Shown in pieces: positions 44,710 to 53,720 of a stretch of DNA of 64,000 nucleotides. The stretch comes from Candidatus Zixiibacteriota bacterium (GTDB lineage Bacteria; Zixibacteria; MSB-5A5; GN15; PGXB01). A program made the position numbers and the translations under genes. The number at the start of each line of letters is the position of its first letter. The first letter of the stretch is position 1. The DNA is taken from assembly GCA_900498245.1 (NCBI GenBank), contig LS998015.1, forward strand, positions 256,380 to 320,379, in the 5' to 3' direction. Under the pieces are notes generated by a model. The model did no database searches, was not told the DNA's origin, and saw only the letters and a list, made by a program, of their open reading frames with translations.

Positions 44710-45261
44710 TCAGGTGCGCTTGAAGGTGTACACACTGTTGCGCTTGCCTGCCAGCGTGAATAGATGCGATTGCAGGATTGATTTCGGCAACAGGCCGGGA
44801 ACCGGGGGCCATACCGCCAGGGTACCATCGGGTTTAAGCACCCGGTGCAATTCCGCCAGAAGACGGTGCAAAGGAAGCATCGGCGCCGGTATCACCCCGA
44901 ATAAGAGAACGGTATCAAAGCTTCCGTCATTGAAGCCGGTATCGAGGGCGTCGGCCTTGATGACGCGGACATTTGTCAATCCGGCGGCCCGCACTCTCTT
45001 AGTCACGAATTCGACCGATTCGGACAAAATATCGATGGCGGTCAAAGAGCCGCGTTCCCCAACCATACCGGCCGCGGGGACAGTGAAATATCCGGTTCCG
45101 CACCCGATTTCCAGAACCGACCGGCCGGGTTGAATATCGGCGGCGGCGAGAATCCGGGCCGGGCCGAAGAAGCGGTAGCGGAACCTGCTCTCCATCACCG
45201 CTCCCAGTATTTTCAGGGCAACTTTTCCGACTTTGGTTTTGGCGAATGTTTCCGTGTTCAT
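44710..45261 (-). CDS. Class I SAM-dependent methyltransferase
   Basis: A 183-residue Rossmann methyltransferase. SAM-binding motif I is RSVLEIGCGTGYFTVPAAG, motif II acidic residue is in LTAIDILSESV, and DALDTGFNDGSFDTVLLFGV with LHRVLKPDGTLAVWPP are the later motifs of the UbiE/Coq5-like group. I start it at the ATG at 45261 behind GAGGTCTTG; a TTG at 45267 would add two residues. Substrate unknown. It follows mntP on the same strand with 18 bp between, so they are probably cotranscribed. Confidence 0.9.
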   Translation of the reverse strand: MNTETFAKTKVGKVALKILGAVMESRFRYRFFGPARILAAADIQPGRSVLEIGCGTGYFTVPAAGMVGERGSLTAIDILSESVEFVTKRVRAAGLTNVRVIKADALDTGFNDGSFDTVLLFGVIPAPMLPLHRLLAELHRVLKPDGTLAVWPPVPGLLPKSILQSHLFTLAGKRNSVYTFKRT

Positions 45262-45279
45262 ATTCAAGACCTCAATTTA

Positions 45280-45846
45280 TCATACGGCGATATGGTCGAG
45301 TAGGATCTTGAGGCCGATGCCGATCAGGATCAGGCCGCCGAGGAGTTCCATCCGCCGTCCGAAAATCTGCCCGAGTTTTCGCCCGAATAAAAGCCCGACC
45401 AGGGTCATCCCGGCGGCGACAATCCCGATTACCAGACTGGCGGAAAAAATCCGGGTGTCGATCATCGCGAGACTCAGGCCGACCGCGAGGGCATCGATAC
45501 TGGTGGCGAGCGACAGCATGATGAGGGTCCAGCGGCGGGTGGGATCTTTGAAAGCATCCGCGAGATCGTCTTTGTGAGAGAATGATTCGTAAATCATTTT
45601 CCCGCCGATGACGGCGAGGAGGACGAATGCCACCCAGTGGTCGAAATCGCGGATATAGACGGCGATCCGGCTCCCGGCGAACCAGCCGATAATCGGCATC
45701 AGGAACTGGAAGAGGCCGAAATGGAAAGAGAGGCGGAAGGTTGGGCGGAAGGTCAGTTTTTGGAGACTGGCCCCGACCGCGATGGCGACCGCAAAAGCGT
45801 CCATCGCCAGCCCGAAGGCAATGCCGATGATTTCTATGATATTCAT
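45280..45846 (-). CDS. mntP: Manganese efflux pump MntP
   Basis: A 188-residue inner-membrane protein with six hydrophobic segments and the duplicated motif of the DUF204/MntP family: IAFGLAMDAFAVAIAVG in TM1 and LATSIDALAVGLSLAMID in TM4, each with the conserved Asp needed for Mn2+ export. It protects against manganese excess. I saw no yybP-ykoY-type riboswitch in the short leader. Confidence 0.93.
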   Translation of the reverse strand: MNIIEIIGIAFGLAMDAFAVAIAVGASLQKLTFRPTFRLSFHFGLFQFLMPIIGWFAGSRIAVYIRDFDHWVAFVLLAVIGGKMIYESFSHKDDLADAFKDPTRRWTLIMLSLATSIDALAVGLSLAMIDTRIFSASLVIGIVAAGMTLVGLLFGRKLGQIFGRRMELLGGLILIGIGLKILLDHIAV

Positions 45847-45935
45847 GGTTTCAAATCTATCGGGCTATTATGGCAGAAACGGGACGGTTTGGCAACAGGA
45901 TTTGTTACCGGGGCGGGCCGGTCAGGAGGATATAT

Positions 45936-46760
45936 TTAGAAGCGGCCAATAAGTCCCCCCGCGAAACCGACTTCACCCACGCCGGCGACCCGGCCGTAGC
46001 GGAACGCGCCGCTAATATGGAGATGTTTGTCGAGCGGAATCTGGGACTGGAGCATGAAGCCGGGAGAGTCGTATATCCCGCCCCCGACCCCGACATAGAT
46101 GGTGAGATTCTGGCGGGTGACAAAGCCGAGGCCGATATCATAATAACCGCCGCCGGAAACAAGCGGGGTGTTCTCGTTGAAACTGGTGATGAAATAGGCG
46201 CGGCGCATGTCGCCGATCCGGGCGTGGAAGGAGCCGTCGGCCACCAGACTGTTTTCATCGGGGGAGAGTTTTTCGGGACGTTTCCCGGTGATATAACCGA
46301 AACCGATGCCGACCATTCGGTTTTCGTAACTGATGCTCGGGTTGACATAATGGAAGCGGATGGTGGACGGTTCCGACGGTATGATATAACGGTTGTTGTA
46401 CTCATCATAGGCGCGGATCGGGTAACGGTAATCGGAGCGCCATTCGCCGTAGCGGAAACCGATCACCACAGGGGAATTGGCGCGGGGCGGGACGGCGACA
46501 TGGATGCCGACCGCGTAATCGTTGAAATCGTTCTTGGTGGCGCCGATCGGGCCGTTGCATCCCCGGATGACGGAAGCGTACTGCCCGGCGCCGATATGCC
46601 CGGTGACGACGACACTGGTGGACTCGGGATCGTTCTGATAGATGCCGACGGGGAGGACGAGGATGACGCCGAAACCGACCGCATGTTTCAGGCGGCGCAG
46701 GAATTTGGGTAAGAAATTATCGGCCCGCAACCGGAATTTTTCGGTAATGAATTTTGACAT
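45936..46760 (-). CDS. Probable outer-membrane beta-barrel protein, unknown family
   Basis: A 274-residue protein after a perfect GGAGGAGAT ribosome-binding site. The N-terminus has a basic segment and a moderate hydrophobic stretch (HAVGFGVILVLPVGIY), which may be an atypical signal. The rest alternates polar and aromatic/Gly residues (SPVVIGFRYGEWRSDYRY, GGGYYDIGLGFVTRQNLTIY, GAFRYGRVAGVGEVGFAGG) and ends in Phe, as barrels do. No family recognised. Confidence 0.7.
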   Translation of the reverse strand: MSKFITEKFRLRADNFLPKFLRRLKHAVGFGVILVLPVGIYQNDPESTSVVVTGHIGAGQYASVIRGCNGPIGATKNDFNDYAVGIHVAVPPRANSPVVIGFRYGEWRSDYRYPIRAYDEYNNRYIIPSEPSTIRFHYVNPSISYENRMVGIGFGYITGKRPEKLSPDENSLVADGSFHARIGDMRRAYFITSFNENTPLVSGGGYYDIGLGFVTRQNLTIYVGVGGGIYDSPGFMLQSQIPLDKHLHISGAFRYGRVAGVGEVGFAGGLIGRF

Positions 46761-46830
46761 ATCTCCTCCCTATATCATACAATTTGGACAAATCGAAATA
46801 AATAGATCCTGAAACTATATTTCTCCCATT

Positions 46831-48078
46831 TTACGGTGTATAGTGCACGGTGGCTCCTTTTGTCTCGAGCGCCGGGATCTGGACGGTTTTGGCGTTATCC
46901 GAAAGAGGATTGAATTCCAGATAAACATTATCACCGCTGCCGATACCGGAATTATTCACCAGCGGCGCGAGATCGGTGATCTGGTTCCACTGCAGGTTGA
47001 CGATATTCAGACCGGTCATGGTGGAAAGGGCGGTGATAGTACTGATATTGTTGGATGCAAGACTCAGTTGCACGAGACTGTCAAGGCTTCCGAGGGGGGT
47101 TATGTCGGCAATATCGTTGTCGGAAAGAATGAGGTTGAATAATTTATTAAGCCCGGAGACGGCGCTGATGTCGGAAATATTATTATCGAAAAGAAAAAGA
47201 AAGTGCAGGTCGGTCAACCCCGAAAGCGGGCCAATGTTGGTGATATTATTCGAGCCGAGTTCGAGTTCCTCGAGGTTGGTCAGGCCGGCCAGCGGAGTGA
47301 GGTCGGTAATGGCATTGCCGGTCAGGTAAATCCGTCTTATGCCGTGCAGATTTTGAAGGGGCGAAAGGTCGGCGATCTGATTGTCATACAGGGTCAGGGA
47401 CTGGAGATGGTTCAAATCGGCGAGGGGAGCGATACCGGTGATGTTGTTATGACGAAGGTTCAGCGAATTCAGGGCGATACAGGCCTCCAGACCGGTAAGG
47501 TCGGAAATCCCGGCGCCGGTATCGGAAAACTGAGTGATAGAGAGCAGGTCGGAATTATAGATATCGCCGGTCGGTTTACCGATGGCGGCTCTGATACCGG
47601 CCCGCAGGGCGGCATCGGGAAAATTGACGACCAGATTCTGGTTGGTGGTGGCGCTGTCGAGATTGGAAAGGGGGGACCATTTGTCCGATGGGCTCTTGGC
47701 TTTGAGGGCGAAACAGTACAGGGTGCCCGGGGTCAGGCCGGTGACAAGCATGCTCTGGGGAAGGCCCGGGAAATTGGGTCCCGGGGGATTGGCGGCGGAA
47801 GTCGCCGTGCCCCAGTTCTGTTCGGTAATCATGAATTCGGCGTAACGGACGCTGTAGGCATCGGCATTGCCAGGCTGGCCGCTGTCGCCGGGAGCGGTCC
47901 ACGCCAGCGTGACGGTGGTTGCGGTGACTTCGGTAATCTCCAGATCATCGACGGCCGGCGGCGCCGGCTCATCATCGTTGTCCACGCCCGATCCGCCTTT
48001 GGAGCAGGCGAGCATAGTCAAAGCGATACAAAGGGTCAGAATTAGAAGCAATTTGAAAGAGTTGCGCCCGGAAAACAT
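46831..48078 (-). CDS. Lipoprotein with Fn3 domain and leucine-rich repeats (internalin-like)
   Basis: A 415-residue lipoprotein with attachment Cys near 25 (IALTMLACSKGG). Residues about 40-130 form a fibronectin-III domain (LEITEVTATTVTLAWTAPGD, GTLYCFALKAKSPSDKW). From about 185 on there are ~22-residue leucine-rich repeats of the internalin type (LNLRHNNITGIAPLADLNHL, LFLFDNNISDISAVSGLNKL), nine or so units, then a short cap. It is likely a surface protein-binding module. Start behind GGAGGATT. It is divergent from the DinB gene. Confidence 0.88.
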   Translation of the reverse strand: MFSGRNSFKLLLILTLCIALTMLACSKGGSGVDNDDEPAPPAVDDLEITEVTATTVTLAWTAPGDSGQPGNADAYSVRYAEFMITEQNWGTATSAANPPGPNFPGLPQSMLVTGLTPGTLYCFALKAKSPSDKWSPLSNLDSATTNQNLVVNFPDAALRAGIRAAIGKPTGDIYNSDLLSITQFSDTGAGISDLTGLEACIALNSLNLRHNNITGIAPLADLNHLQSLTLYDNQIADLSPLQNLHGIRRIYLTGNAITDLTPLAGLTNLEELELGSNNITNIGPLSGLTDLHFLFLFDNNISDISAVSGLNKLFNLILSDNDIADITPLGSLDSLVQLSLASNNISTITALSTMTGLNIVNLQWNQITDLAPLVNNSGIGSGDNVYLEFNPLSDNAKTVQIPALETKGATVHYTP

Positions 48079-48250
48079 ATAATCCTCCGCACCAAGGGTG
48101 TTAAAAAGAGCTTTTATTTAATCCCGCAAGACGTTATGATATGTTTGTAAAAGACCTTTCCGTGCCCGTGTAAGTCTATAATAAAATACAGCCGAGGGAC
48201 GAATTTAGCAACGGCAAAATGGACAAAATTATCTTTCAAGGAGAAATACC

Positions 48251-48730
48251 ATGACCAGAAAAGACCATCTTCTTTATATGCTTAAAACCAATCAGTTCGT
48301 GATCAAGAAACTTCTCGACGATATCACTGAGGAAGAATCGATGATCCGCGGGGAGGGCGGGTTCAACCATATCCGGTGGCTCACGGGGCACTTATACGGG
48401 AGCGACGGTTACAGTTTTTCGCTTCTGGGGGTCGAAGACGAGGCGACGGGCAAATACAGCAAGATATTCGGCGGGGGATCGGTGGTATCCGACGATCCGG
48501 CGGTGTATCCGTCGATGGCGGACATTCGCGATCGTCTCTACAAATCGCACGACAAACTGATGGAGGTAATTGAAGCGGCGCCGGACGGGGATCTGGAGAA
48601 AGAAATCGGCGGGGAGAGAAAACAGCCGGTCTGGCAGGGATTGACCTTTTTGGCGATGCATGAGTTTTATCATGCCGGGCAGATCGTGCATATCCGCAAG
48701 ATGCTGGGCCGGTCCCGGCCGTTTGCATGA
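48251..48730 (+). CDS. DinB family protein
   Basis: A 159-residue four-helix-bundle protein of the DinB/YfiT superfamily. The metal-binding histidines are visible: HIRWLTGHLYGSDGY early and LAMHEFYHAGQIVHIRKMLG late. The superfamily includes metal-dependent thiol-transfer enzymes and damage-inducible proteins; the substrate here is unknown. It starts after CAAGGAGAAATACC and is followed by a methyltransferase gene 62 bp later. Confidence 0.88.
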   Translation: MTRKDHLLYMLKTNQFVIKKLLDDITEEESMIRGEGGFNHIRWLTGHLYGSDGYSFSLLGVEDEATGKYSKIFGGGSVVSDDPAVYPSMADIRDRLYKSHDKLMEVIEAAPDGDLEKEIGGERKQPVWQGLTFLAMHEFYHAGQIVHIRKMLGRSRPFA

Positions 48731-48792
48731 TGAGGTACAGGTATTTAATATGAGAGTATGATGATTTAGGGATATTTTTGGAGGGAATAAAT

Positions 48793-49593
48793 ATGGATCT
48801 GCGTGTAAGTTACAATGATAATCCAATTATGGCGGAATTGTATGATTTGGTTCCGGCGTATCGGGATCGTCCCGATAAAGATTTTTATCTCAAGTGCGCG
48901 GCCGCTGCCAAAGGCAGAATTCTGGAATTGGGATGCGGGACGGGGCGGATTCTGGCGCCGATCGCGGAAGCGGGGTATCCTGTCACCGGGCTCGATATGT
49001 CGGAACATATGCTGGCCAAATGCCGCCGCAAACTGGAAGCGCTCGGTAAGGACCGGACAGAGCAGGTCCAACTGGTCCGGGGGAACATGGCTGATTTCCA
49101 GTTCGACGGCAAGTTCGGGCTCACAATCATTACGTTTCATGCTTTTCAGCATTTGATTACAATGGAACAGCAAATGGCCTGCCTTGGATGTATCAACCGT
49201 CATCTGGAATTGAACGGCAGATTGATATTCGATGTTTTTTTCGTGGATTTCAAGAGAATCAATAATCCTCTCTTTCTCGAGGAGATGGAAATGTACGGCA
49301 AAACGGTCCTTCCCGACGGCCACCGGCTGAAGGCGAACAGCCGTATTGCCGGGTTTCATCCGGCCGAGCAGTACAATGATATCGAGATGATTTACTATCT
49401 CACTAATCGGGACGGACGATCCCAGCGGGTGGTGCATGCCTTCCCGATGCGGTATTTTTTTCGATACGAAGTGGAGCATTTACTGGAGCGGTGCGGGTTT
49501 CGGGTAGCGGGGCTTTATGGGAAATTTGACGAATCACCGCTGGCGGATGACTCGCCGGAGATGATTTTCGTGGCAGAGAAATATAGGGAGTAA
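48793..49593 (+). CDS. Class I SAM-dependent methyltransferase
   Basis: A 266-residue methyltransferase from the ATG at 48793, 7 bp after GGAGGGA; the frame's TTG at 48778 lies upstream of this site. Motif I is GRILELGCGTGRILAPIAEA, followed by VTGLDMSEHMLAKC and NGRLIFDVFFVDF. The C-terminal part (FPMRYFFRYEVEHLLERCGF) resembles methyltransferases with an extra beta subdomain. Substrate not known. Confidence 0.9.
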   Translation: MDLRVSYNDNPIMAELYDLVPAYRDRPDKDFYLKCAAAAKGRILELGCGTGRILAPIAEAGYPVTGLDMSEHMLAKCRRKLEALGKDRTEQVQLVRGNMADFQFDGKFGLTIITFHAFQHLITMEQQMACLGCINRHLELNGRLIFDVFFVDFKRINNPLFLEEMEMYGKTVLPDGHRLKANSRIAGFHPAEQYNDIEMIYYLTNRDGRSQRVVHAFPMRYFFRYEVEHLLERCGFRVAGLYGKFDESPLADDSPEMIFVAEKYRE

Positions 49594-49668
49594 TTTTTGT
49601 GACAGATGTACCGCAGAGTCACAGCCCGTCCATTGGCCGGGCCAAAAACCCGCGCAACTTGAAAAGTG

Positions 49669-49709
49669 TGGCTGAACCGCAAGACTTCGTCTGGGGTTCC
49701 GCCCTACAA
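49669..49709. repeat. Hairpin repeat GGCTGAACC ... GGTTCCGCCCTACA
   Basis: Same family as 44328-44366 and 53502-53540: a 9-bp stem (one mismatch here), a GCAAGACTTCGTCTGGG loop with its own GACTTCGTC inner stem, and a CCCTACA end. It lies between two convergent genes and may serve as a terminator, though no T run follows. Confidence 0.8.
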
Positions 49710-49714
49710 CTTGC

Positions 49715-52183
49715 TTAAGGACAATTAAGAGCCGGCCCGTTCTTATAAATGCGGTTGATTATGCCAGCGACATCTATAATATTAATGCCTCCCGAATTAT
49801 TCACATCGCATGCCTGAAGATGATTTGGTGCTGGTCCGTTCTTATACAAATAATTCAATAAATTGGCAATGTCAAGGATGTTCAAGATGCCATTATCATC
49901 GACATCGCCGCAGATGTAAGAATTCTTCGTCCATCGGGCCAAATAGGCGGAGACTTTTTCCCCTGCAATCGTAAAATATCCTCCGGCAATCAATTTGCCA
50001 TTATACACTGAAAGGGCAAGAACAGAGTCATCTACCCCAGAACCCAAGCTTGAGCAAACTGATCCGTCCCAGGAGAGTATGTAATTAACCGTATCATAAT
50101 AATTTGTACTTGCGAATCTGCCGCCCACAATTAATTTACCATCATAGACTGCCAAGGCTTCAATAGTGTTGTTTACCCCGCATCCGATTCCTGACCAGCT
50201 GTTTCCATCCCAGGACACAGGCCAGTTATATCCATAGCCGGTAATTACCGCAATCAGTTTCCCATCATATACGGTTAAGGCATGGACAACGCCACCCATT
50301 CCCGATCCCAGAGCCGACCACCCCATGCTATCCCAGGACGCTATGTACTCCGCTGCCACGCCACCGGCTGTTTTGAATGAGCCAGCCGCGATCAGTTTCC
50401 CGTCGTAGACCGTTAATGCATAGACGTTGTTACCCATTCCCGACCCTAGCGGAGCCCACCCTGCCCCATCCCATGATGCAATGTATTTTGCTGACACGCC
50501 ACCAGCCGAACTGAAATTGCCCCCCGCGATCAGTTTTCCGTCGTAAACAGTTAGCGCAGAAACCGTGCTACCGGTTCCCAACCCCAGCGGAAGCCAACCC
50601 ACCCCGTCCCATTTTGCAACGTTACTTGTCACCGCACCACCAGCAATTGAGAAGAATCCGCCTGCAATTAATTCTCCGTTGTACACTGCCAGGGCGAAGA
50701 CTGTGTTGTTCATTCCTGTTCCTAGAGGCGACCAGGCGCTCCCATCCCAGGCCGCTATGTAATTTGCCGCTGTTCCGCCGATAGCTGTGGAATAACCCCC
50801 TGCTATTAGTCTTCCGTTGTAAACTGTTAGGGCACGAACAAAGCACTGATTAAAGCCCCCTACGCCTGGCGCAAGTGCCAGCCAATTAATCCCATTCCAA
50901 GATGCTATAGAATTCGCGGCCGCGTCTCCAGCCACAGTGAAATCCCCGCCAGTTATTAGCATCTCGTTATATGTGACCAGCGCTCTAACCTTTACGCCAA
51001 TGATGCCGGACCCCAGCGGTGACCAACTGTTCCCGTCCCATGAAGCTATGCGATGCCCCTCAATGCCTCCAGCTGTTGTAAAAGTGCCCCCCGCTATCAG
51101 TCGCCCGCCATATTCGGCAAACGCGTAGACGACGCTGTTCACTCCGGATCCCATCGGCGACCAACTATTCCCATCCCAAAAAGCTATATGATTCGCTTCA
51201 ATGCCCCCGGCCGTCGTGAAGAAGCCCCCGGCTATCAGATTGTTATCATAAACTGTAAGAGCGGAAACCTCACTATTCATTCCCGAATCAAGCTGAGACC
51301 AATTGCTTCCGTCCCAAGACGAAATGTATTTCGCCGCCGTTTCCCCGGCCGTTGTGAAATTCCCACCCGCTATTAATTTCCCACCGTATTCGACCAGAGC
51401 AGAGACGGAGTGATATTGGTCGCTAATTCCCAATCCCAACGACGCCCAGCTTGTTCCGTCCCACGAAGCTATATTCATCGCCGCAGTACTAATACCATTT
51501 GCCGTCGCAAATTGCCCTCCTGCTATTAATTTTCCGTCATACACGGTCAGTGCGGCAATAGCTGGATTGCTGCTTATTCCACCCACTCCACCACCAACAG
51601 GTGACCAATCGGTTCCATCCCAAGATGCTATACAATTGACATTTATGCCTCCAGCAAGACCAAAAAATCCGCCTGCTATTAATTTCCCATTATAGACTGT
51701 GAGCGCCAACACGGTGGGGTAAGATCCTCCCTCTATACCAGATCCCAGCGAAAACCAAGATGAACCATCCCAGGCAGCAATATTATTAGCAATTATATTA
51801 CCAGCGATTGTAAATCTGCCTGCAACAATGAGTTTCCCGTCGTAAAAGGTCATTGCGCGAACTTCACCGTTAATGCCCGGTATACTGGGAGAGATGCTAT
51901 TGTCCCAATAGATATCGTCGGGATTGTCAGCAGGATTGGCAGGAGAAGCGGGGCTGAACACAGGCTGGCCTGTGGCCGGGTCAATGGTCGATTTAAAACC
52001 TTTTATGTCCAATGAGCCCTGGTAGCCCGACTTCCGGGCGGCTTCCAAATCAAATTGGCCGTCAGGGGTAAGAAAAGACTTTACACTCGGGATGTTTTTC
52101 GGTCCTGTTTCTCCAAAGGCGAGGCAAAAAGATATCAAAACCATAAAAATGGTTGCAGTAATGCAAATAGCACTCTTGATCAT
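49715..52183 (-). CDS. Large exported WDG-repeat protein with dockerin-like C-terminus
   Basis: An 822-residue protein with signal peptide (ICITATIFMVLISFCLAFG). Residues about 110-745 consist of some sixteen ~40-residue repeats of the form VYDGKLIAGGxFxTAGG...IASWDGxxWSPLGSGM, a kelch/propeller-like repeat; sixteen blades could make two or more propellers. The last ~70 residues hold two EF-hand-like units (GDVDDNGILNILDIANLLNY and CDVNNSGGINIIDVAGIINR), the dockerin type I pattern. No sorting tail is present, so the dockerin-like end may serve for anchoring instead. Function unknown, probably adhesive or surface-exposed. Confidence 0.85.
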   Translation of the reverse strand: MIKSAICITATIFMVLISFCLAFGETGPKNIPSVKSFLTPDGQFDLEAARKSGYQGSLDIKGFKSTIDPATGQPVFSPASPANPADNPDDIYWDNSISPSIPGINGEVRAMTFYDGKLIVAGRFTIAGNIIANNIAAWDGSSWFSLGSGIEGGSYPTVLALTVYNGKLIAGGFFGLAGGINVNCIASWDGTDWSPVGGGVGGISSNPAIAALTVYDGKLIAGGQFATANGISTAAMNIASWDGTSWASLGLGISDQYHSVSALVEYGGKLIAGGNFTTAGETAAKYISSWDGSNWSQLDSGMNSEVSALTVYDNNLIAGGFFTTAGGIEANHIAFWDGNSWSPMGSGVNSVVYAFAEYGGRLIAGGTFTTAGGIEGHRIASWDGNSWSPLGSGIIGVKVRALVTYNEMLITGGDFTVAGDAAANSIASWNGINWLALAPGVGGFNQCFVRALTVYNGRLIAGGYSTAIGGTAANYIAAWDGSAWSPLGTGMNNTVFALAVYNGELIAGGFFSIAGGAVTSNVAKWDGVGWLPLGLGTGSTVSALTVYDGKLIAGGNFSSAGGVSAKYIASWDGAGWAPLGSGMGNNVYALTVYDGKLIAAGSFKTAGGVAAEYIASWDSMGWSALGSGMGGVVHALTVYDGKLIAVITGYGYNWPVSWDGNSWSGIGCGVNNTIEALAVYDGKLIVGGRFASTNYYDTVNYILSWDGSVCSSLGSGVDDSVLALSVYNGKLIAGGYFTIAGEKVSAYLARWTKNSYICGDVDDNGILNILDIANLLNYLYKNGPAPNHLQACDVNNSGGINIIDVAGIINRIYKNGPALNCP

Positions 52184-52478
52184 TCAATCCTCCGCGAAAC
52201 TCAAATTGAAATTGTTTTGATGATAGGTAACAGATACGCTTTTTTGAAATGACATTGTCCATCGATGTGCTGACACCAAAAACATCCAAAATATCCTTCT
52301 ATAAGGCTGTCTGAACCATCTCGGCGAATGCCGATGTGCTCGATGGACCCTTTAAATATAAGGATTTCGGATAAATTAACAACAAAAAATGGGGAGACAA
52401 ACCTATTATCTTTATATGTGGAATATACCCCTGATGTGACCACTGATAGATCTTGGATACCCGCACATTTAGCAATTT
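52184..52478. other. Intergenic stretch before the repeat-bounded gene
   Basis: No gene supported. AT-rich, and includes the promoter region of the minus-strand WDG-repeat protein. Confidence 0.5.
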
Positions 52479-52625
52479 TAGGTCAAGACCCTGATTGGTG
52501 TGGCGGGGTTGAAACGGGGTAGCGGTCTTGACATTCCATTTTTAAAGTGCTTAATATTAAAATGATTGGTGTCAAGACCGCCGCCACGTCGCATCCCATC
52601 CCGACCAATCGGGGTCTTGACCTAC
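52479..52625 (+). repeat. 147-bp palindromic element, left copy
   Basis: Ends form 20-bp terminal inverted repeats (TAGGTCAAGACCCTGATTGG against CCAATCGGGGTCTTGACCTA, one mismatch). Inside, the same nine-base word recurs in alternating orientation: GTCAAGACC at 52482, GGTCTTGAC at 52524, GTCAAGACC at 52571, GGTCTTGAC at 52613. So it is two hairpins joined by an AT-rich centre. It has no coding capacity. A near-identical direct copy lies at 53320-53466. Confidence 0.88.
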
Positions 52626-52647
52626 GGGTTCCTTAAAAAGAGGAGAT

Positions 52648-53310
52648 ATGCTTAGATATATATCGGCCCTAATATTCGCAGTGTTTCCCCTGGTCAATGC
52701 GAATGGTGATGGCAACAAAGTGGATTCGCTAATTAATAAGTATATCGATGCCAATATTCTGGCGAAGTGCGATTCCGCCCTGGCGAAGATGAGTGGATAT
52801 GAGGACAGCGCTCAAGATGCGAAATTCTTTAAACCTGAAATTGCGCATTCAGGATATTTGAGAATAAAGGATACTGCCTATTACGCTTTGTTGTTCAGAT
52901 GCAGCGGATTTGGTCAGTTTTTATTAATTGATTCAATTGAAAGAGATGTGGTGCGTGGAAAAATTGATATTCAGATTCCTGGAAGTGTAGCTTTGTTTAA
53001 TACTGCAGATATTAAAGATATAAATGGTGATAGCATACCAGAGTTGGAGTTTGCTCTTACTGCCGGAGCCCATGGATATTATGTTTGTTATCTGTCCCTG
53101 AACCTAGACAAACTGAATTTTCTCAAAGATGACAAAGGAGAATATCTCTTCTATGCAATTATGGGGGGCATTGGGCTGATTCCAACCAGCAAACCAAATG
53201 TCTTTGATATCAGGGTGGGTAATTGGCTGGAGAAAGGACAAAAGGCCAATTACAGTCTGTATAAATGGAACGGCGAATGTTATGAGTTCAAAGAAGACGT
53301 GATATATTGA
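52648..53310 (+). CDS. Small secreted protein, orphan paralogue of the gene at 20533
   Basis: A 220-residue protein with signal peptide (SALIFAVFPLVNANG), start ATG behind AAAAAGAGGAGAT. Codon for codon it aligns with 20533-21204 at an offset of 32115 with no gaps. From 52765 to 53240 it differs at only about ten positions, whereas the first 39 codons are clearly diverged. It contains the same IKDINGDSIPELEF motif. It stands alone, without a lysozyme-like partner, between two direct copies of the 147-bp element. A mobile or orphan immunity gene is one reading. Confidence 0.78.
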   Translation: MLRYISALIFAVFPLVNANGDGNKVDSLINKYIDANILAKCDSALAKMSGYEDSAQDAKFFKPEIAHSGYLRIKDTAYYALLFRCSGFGQFLLIDSIERDVVRGKIDIQIPGSVALFNTADIKDINGDSIPELEFALTAGAHGYYVCYLSLNLDKLNFLKDDKGEYLFYAIMGGIGLIPTSKPNVFDIRVGNWLEKGQKANYSLYKWNGECYEFKEDVIY

Positions 53311-53319
53311 AGAGCAATT

Positions 53320-53466
53320 GTAGGTCAAGACCCTGATTGGAGTGGTGGGGTTGAAATGGGGTAGCGGTCTTGACATTCCATTTTTAAAGTGCTTAATATT
53401 AAAATGATTGGTGTCAAGACCGCCGCCGCGCCGCATCCCATCCCGACCAATCGGGGTCTTGACCTG
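53320..53466 (+). repeat. 147-bp palindromic element, right copy
   Basis: Same length and orientation as 52479-52625, with about seven differences by eye, and the same four nine-base words. With the left copy it brackets the 52648-53310 gene exactly: 22 bp upstream of the start and 9 bp after the stop. Confidence 0.88.
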
Positions 53467-53501
53467 CGGTTGCACGTTCGCAATTAGATTCAGATATGTT
53501 T

Positions 53502-53678
53502 GGCAGAACCGCAAGACTTCGTCTGGGGTTCTGCCCTACAAGTTGTTGAAGCGGATAAAAACATAATCACCCCCAAACCCCATAGAACCCCATCTTCCCC
53601 TCCCAAAGTTTGGGGGTGGCACCTAAAAGATCAGGCGAGAGAAGAGGAGGACCGTCAGGAGAGACTCCGACGGCGCAT
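53502..53678. repeat. Hairpin repeats of three families
   Basis: Three units in a row: GGCAGAACC/GGTTCTGCC with CCTACA end (53502-53540), the larger CACCCCCAAAC/GTTTGGGGGTG hairpin (53568-53621), and CCGTCAGGAG...CTCCGACGGCGC (53651-53677). All three have relatives in the 44.2-44.6 kb array, in the same general order of types. Confidence 0.8.
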
Positions 53679-53720
53679 TTAATTCTTGACTATAGCAACC
53701 AATCTCATTTATTAGAGTCA

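Noticed and set aside
45847-45935. Manganese (yybP-ykoY) riboswitch before mntP
   Set aside because: The leader is too short and no matching conserved stem-loops were seen.
45870-46712. 280-codon plus-strand frame
   Set aside because: Antisense to the barrel-like gene at 45936-46760, which has a perfect ribosome-binding site; the composition is typical of a GC-rich shadow.
47203-48045. 280-codon plus-strand frame
   Set aside because: Antisense to the leucine-rich-repeat lipoprotein; its apparent repeats mirror those of the real gene.
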